Origin: Desulfobacteraceae bacterium
Lineage (GTDB): Bacteria; Desulfobacterota; DSM-4660; Desulfatiglandales; Desulfatiglandaceae
Length of the DNA: 9,331 nt
Direction: 5' to 3'
Assembly (NCBI GenBank): GCA_013203065.1
Contig: JABMQV010000444.1
Coordinates: forward strand, 1 to 9,331
Part shown: in pieces, positions 6,694-9,331 of the stretch
How positions within the stretch are numbered: the stretch's first letter is position 1
How the letters are laid out: each line of letters begins with the position of its first letter
Notes under the pieces: generated by a model
Told to the model about the DNA's origin: nothing
What the model saw: the letters and a program-made list of their open reading frames with translations, nothing else
Database searches by the model: none
Program-made: the position numbers and the translations under genes

Positions 6694-8592
6694 ATGGTAC
6701 TCAGCCTTATGAGAAGACACGCCAAGTCCTGGATCATCAAGTTCCTGATAGGCATCATTGCCGTGGTCTTTGTCTTCTATTTTGGATATTCCTTTACTGC
6801 AACAAGGGGTTTAAAGATAGCCTATGTCAACGGAGAGCTCATCAACGAAGCAGAATACGAGAAGGCCTACCGGGAGCTTGTCGAGACCATGCGGAGACAG
6901 TACCAGGGCATGTGGAACGATGACCTCATAAAAACCTTCAACATGAAGCAAAGGGCCCTGGACGGACTCATCAATCAGAAGCTGATCAGCCAGGAAGCAC
7001 AAAAATTGGGATTGGATGTTACGGAGAGTGAAAGCCAGAAGGCGATCATGAATTACCCGGCCTTTCAGGTAAACGGCTTATTTGAGATGAGGCGTTACCA
7101 GGCCCTCTTGAGCCAGAACCGCATGAAACCGGAGGATTTTGAGGCTAGCATGGCCTTACAGTTGCTTGATACCAAATTGAAGCAATTCTTGTTTTCTTTT
7201 CTAGATGTCTCGGAGGAGGCGGTGCTTGAGTATTATACTTACAATAATGAAAAGACCAATCTCGGTTTTGTTCAGTTCAAGCCGGAGAAATTCAAAAAAT
7301 CCACCAAGTTTGACCAGACGTCCTTGAAAAAGTACTTTGAAGAGAACAAGGCGCGTTACCGGATCCCTGAAAAGATCAAACTTATCTTTATCGAGATCGA
7401 TCCGGACGGCTTTAAGGAGAAGGTTCATATTACTGAAGAGGAGATTGCAGGCTATTATGGATACAACCCGGATATGTTCATTGATCCCAAGCAGGTAAAG
7501 GCTCGACATATCCTGTTCAAGCTGGGCCAGGATGCCGACGAGACCAAGGAAAAGGAAGTCCGGAAGGCGGCTGAGGCGGTCTTGAAAGAGGCCCGCCAGG
7601 GTAAGGATTTTGGAGAATTGGCCAGGAAATATTCTGAGGGTCCCTCCAAGTCCGAGGGAGGGGATCTGGGGTATTTTTCTGAAGGTCAGATGGATAAGCC
7701 CTTTGAGAAAGCGGCCTTCAAATTGAAAAAGGATGAGATCAGCGACCTTGTGAGGAGCCGTTTCGGGTATCATATCATCAGGGTGGAGGACATAAAGGAG
7801 AAGAGGACCAAGCCACTGGAAGAGGTTCGCGAACAAATTGCGGAGATCTTGCTCAAGAATTCAAGCGCCGAACTGGCCCACGAAAAGGGCCTCTCCCTGA
7901 TGGACCAGATGCCCTATGATGTGGACCTTGGCCAATATGCACCCCTGCATCAGCTTGGCACAAAAGATACCGAATATTTTGCCAGTGGAGAACCCATACC
8001 AGGTGTTGCAGGGAGTGGGGTTGAGGGTAAGCCTATGTTTTCTCTGGATATAAAGGAGACGAGTGAGCTGATTGAAGTGAATGGCAAGTTCTATATTTTT
8101 CAACTGATTGAGAAGAAGCCATCCCATTTGCCAGAATTGAAGCAAGTTGCTGAAGAGGTCAAAAAGGATTTCAAAGACTATCTTGCCGCCAAGGCAGCAA
8201 AGACCGCTGCAGAGAGCTATTTGAAAGAATTGCGCAAAGGAAAATCCTGGGAAGAACTTGCAAAAGAGAGACACCTGGAAGCGGGGAGTACAGGGTATTT
8301 TTCGCGCAATGATCCTATCGCGGGGATCGGTTATGACCCGGCCTTAACAGAAGCTGTCTTCAGGCTTGACAAAGGCAAGCCATACCCTGATACCATCTTT
8401 GAAAACAACGAGGGTGCCTATGTCATCAGGTGGGAAGGGAAAAAAGGTATAGACAAGCAGGAGTATGAGAAAGAAAAGGAGAGATATCGCTTTTCACTGA
8501 TGGGGGAACGGCATAAACGTGTCTTTCAAAATTGGCTCCAAAATCTGAGAAAGAATGCAGAGATAGAAATTGTAACACCCGTTTCCGGCTAG
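6694..8592 (+). CDS. ppiD: PpiD-like membrane-anchored periplasmic folding factor (SurA-N plus parvulin PPIase domains)
   Basis: 632 residues, close to E. coli PpiD (623). A short basic cytoplasmic tail with RRHAK (7-11) precedes one membrane segment (about 13-33); the rest is periplasmic. Residues about 40-185 are a SurA-N-like chaperone region, rich in helices with [17 protein letters not shown] (86-102). A parvulin-type peptidyl-prolyl isomerase domain spans about 267-366: KARHILFKL (269-277), [13 protein letters not shown] (306-318), [12 protein letters not shown] (322-333) and [11 protein letters not shown] (356-366). Its strong family matches suggest it may be better preserved than the inactive E. 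coli PpiD parvulin, but activity is not proven. A second, weaker parvulin-like segment is visible at about 505-580, with [10 protein letters not shown] (531-540) and AVFRLDKG (554-561). PpiD proteins help newly exported proteins fold as they leave the SecYEG translocon. SurA and PrsA are alternatives, but the membrane anchor and length favour PpiD. Confidence 0.85.
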   Translation: MVLSLMRRHAKSWIIKFLIGIIAVVFVFYFGYSFTATRGLKIAYVNGELINEAEYEKAYRELVETMRRQYQGMWNDDLIKTFNMKQRALDGLINQKLISQEAQKLGLDVTESESQKAIMNYPAFQVNGLFEMRRYQALLSQNRMKPEDFEASMALQLLDTKLKQFLFSFLDVSEEAVLEYYTYNNEKTNLGFVQFKPEKFKKSTKFDQTSLKKYFEENKARYRIPEKIKLIFIEIDPDGFKEKVHITEEEIAGYYGYNPDMFIDPKQVKARHILFKLGQDADETKEKEVRKAAEAVLKEARQGKDFGELARKYSEGPSKSEGGDLGYFSEGQMDKPFEKAAFKLKKDEISDLVRSRFGYHIIRVEDIKEKRTKPLEEVREQIAEILLKNSSAELAHEKGLSLMDQMPYDVDLGQYAPLHQLGTKDTEYFASGEPIPGVAGSGVEGKPMFSLDIKETSELIEVNGKFYIFQLIEKKPSHLPELKQVAEEVKKDFKDYLAAKAAKTAAESYLKELRKGKSWEELAKERHLEAGSTGYFSRNDPIAGIGYDPALTEAVFRLDKGKPYPDTIFENNEGAYVIRWEGKKGIDKQEYEKEKERYRFSLMGERHKRVFQNWLQNLRKNAEIEIVTPVSG

Positions 8593-8604
8593 CAATTCTT
8601 TACC

Positions 8605-9084
8605 TTAGGAGCTGTGCTGGTCAGCCGTCAGAATCCTATATCTTCTCCCTCTCACGGGGAGATAATAGATCCCCTCTTCGTCTTCGATATAGTGAGCGAG
8701 CTGGTAGTAAGCCGCGCGGTTGAATCGGGCCGGAAAAGCGCGGTCATTGACTCTACAATAGAGGACATTCTCCTCTCCCGCAAAAAGGGTATCTGGAACC
8801 AACTCCTCTTGGGTACCATCATTTAAGTATAATATGAACCGGCCAGATTGATCCCGGTCCGCACCCTCATGGACAACCCTCCTTACCACATGGGCCGTGT
8901 CCTCCACCTCAACATAACAGCGCTCACCATTCCAGTCGATCACATATCGGCCCTTGGTATCCAGCTCCATGTTTTGGTAAAAGAGCTGAACAAAGTCCCT
9001 TCGGATCATCTCGATGCCTTTGTGGTACCAGCGCCCTTCTTTGTCTATGCGGATCAGGCAGGGTGGCAGATCCTGATTTTCCAT
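8605..9084 (-). CDS. DUF1285-like conserved hypothetical protein
   Basis: 159 residues, read right to left, cytoplasmic (no signal peptide or membrane segment). It opens with IRIDKEGRWYHKGIEMIRRD (11-30), followed by a DTKGRYVIDWNGERCYVEVED segment around 42-62, then GRFILYLNDG (81-90) and ENVLYCRV (105-112). The order and spacing resemble DUF1285 proteins, a family with a beta-rich fold and no established biochemical role. ATG 9084 is chosen because GGGAG lies seven bases before it, and a TTGACT-N18-TATAGA promoter lies further upstream on this strand. Its stop at 8605 is only 12 bases from the end of ppiD, so the two genes converge with no room for separate terminators. The family call is from memory of its motifs and is less certain than the gene itself. 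Confidence 0.75.
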   Translation of the reverse strand: MENQDLPPCLIRIDKEGRWYHKGIEMIRRDFVQLFYQNMELDTKGRYVIDWNGERCYVEVEDTAHVVRRVVHEGADRDQSGRFILYLNDGTQEELVPDTLFAGEENVLYCRVNDRAFPARFNRAAYYQLAHYIEDEEGIYYLPVRGRRYRILTADQHSS

Positions 9085-9115
9085 CTAACTGCTCCCTCAT
9101 TGTTTTGGTGCGATG

Positions 9116-9145
9116 TCTATACACTCCCGACACTGTGACAGTCAA
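9116..9145 (-). promoter_or_regulatory. sigma70 promoter for the DUF1285-like gene
   Basis: On the minus strand TTGACT (plus positions 9140-9145) is followed after 18 bases by TATAGA (9116-9121). Both are five-of-six consensus matches. Transcription would begin near 9109 and the leader would be about 25 bases, including the ribosome binding site. Confidence 0.6.
9132..9142. repeat. 11-base palindrome inside the minus-strand promoter
   Basis: ACTGT-G-ACAGT is a perfect inverted repeat with five-base arms around one central base. It lies in the spacer and -35 of the DUF1285-like gene's promoter, where a bound regulator would block transcription. At this size it could also be chance. Confidence 0.35.
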
Positions 9146-9176
9146 GCTCGGAAGACCCAAGGGGGAATAAAATTGT

Positions 9177-9205
9177 TTGACTTTGAAACCTGTATTGTCT
9201 ATAGT
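9177..9205 (+). promoter_or_regulatory. sigma70 promoter for queA
   Basis: TTGACT (9177-9182), a 17-base spacer and TATAGT (9200-9205) give two five-of-six matches at ideal spacing. The start point would be near 9212, only about 13 bases before the queA ATG. Confidence 0.7.
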
Positions 9206-9224
9206 GATCCGTTTAAATAACTAG

Positions 9225-9331
9225 ATGTTTGAAATAGAAGATTACAGCTACGAATTACCCGAAGGCTCCATTGCCCAGGTTCCGGCCTCAAAGCGAGACA
9301 CCTCCCGGGTTTTGGTGGTGGATCGTCTGAA
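9225..9331 (+). CDS. queA: tRNA preQ1(34) S-adenosylmethionine ribosyltransferase-isomerase QueA, N-terminal part
   Basis: Partial: 35 full codons, cut by the window end. The start MFEIEDYSYELPEG continues with IAQVPASKRDTSRVLVVDR, the highly conserved N-terminus of QueA (YELPxxxIAQxPxxxRDxSRLLVxDR pattern). QueA moves the ribosyl part of S-adenosylmethionine onto preQ1 at the wobble base of Asn, Asp, His and Tyr tRNAs, giving epoxyqueuosine in the queuosine pathway. The start is fixed: an in-frame TAG (9222-9224) directly precedes the ATG and any later start would lose the conserved YELP segment. No ribosome binding site precedes it, and the promoter at 9177-9205 leaves a leader of only about 13 bases. 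Confidence 0.93.
   Translation, partial: MFEIEDYSYELPEGSIAQVPASKRDTSRVLVVDRL

Noticed and set aside
8644..8662. Hairpin TCTCCC/GGGAGA near the convergent gene ends
   Set aside because: It lies inside the DUF1285-like coding sequence and has no T-run on either side in the right place, so a bidirectional terminator is not supported.
8614..8826. Plus-strand open frames opposite the DUF1285-like gene (8614-8826, 8848-9138)
   Set aside because: They are shadows of the better-supported minus-strand gene, which has a ribosome binding site, promoter and family-like motifs.

Overview
The window looks like chromosomal DNA from an anaerobic deltaproteobacterium (Desulfobacterota, sulfate-reducer type). 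The basis is the gene content: an octaheme hydroxylamine-oxidoreductase-like cytochrome c, a rubredoxin-reductase/NirB-like flavoprotein, a CsgG/FlgO-type lipoprotein-like protein and a PpiD-type chaperone. The mid-range base composition and strong AGGAGG ribosome binding sites agree. The placement is inferred from protein character only; there is no rRNA or marker-gene proof.

Layout, left to right. Positions 1-305 hold no convincing gene, only short repeats, one possible promoter and a pair of near-identical boxes just before the first gene. Positions 306-1085 encode an exported CsgG/FlgO-like protein with an unusual six-cysteine tail. Positions 1173-4908 form a tight same-strand cluster: an FAD/NAD(P)H oxidoreductase, a DinG/XPD-type iron-sulfur helicase that overlaps or abuts it, and an ADP-ribose-pyrophosphatase-like Nudix hydrolase whose start codon directly follows the helicase stop codon. 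Positions 5060-6544 encode a secreted eight-heme cytochrome of the HAO family, standing alone. Positions 6694-8592 encode a membrane-anchored PpiD-like periplasmic folding factor behind its own extended -10 promoter. On the minus strand, 8605-9084 encodes a DUF1285-like protein, convergent with ppiD and divergent from queA. The window ends in the first 35 codons of queA (9225 onward).

How the genes work together. The oxidoreductase-helicase-Nudix set is probably one transcript joining redox and nucleotide housekeeping with DNA maintenance. The HAO-like cytochrome, the CsgG/FlgO-like protein and PpiD all act outside the cytoplasmic membrane. PpiD could help fold exported proteins such as these, but no specific link is visible. 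The DUF1285 gene and queA are driven from a compact 140-bp region that carries two good, oppositely oriented sigma70-type promoters.

Most of the window is ordinary core genome. The items most worth a second look are the orphan octaheme cytochrome, the cysteine-rich tail on the CsgG/FlgO-like protein, the near-leaderless queA start, and the heptad repeat sitting on the ppiD promoter. I see no CRISPR array, tRNA, rRNA, insertion sequence or defence system.
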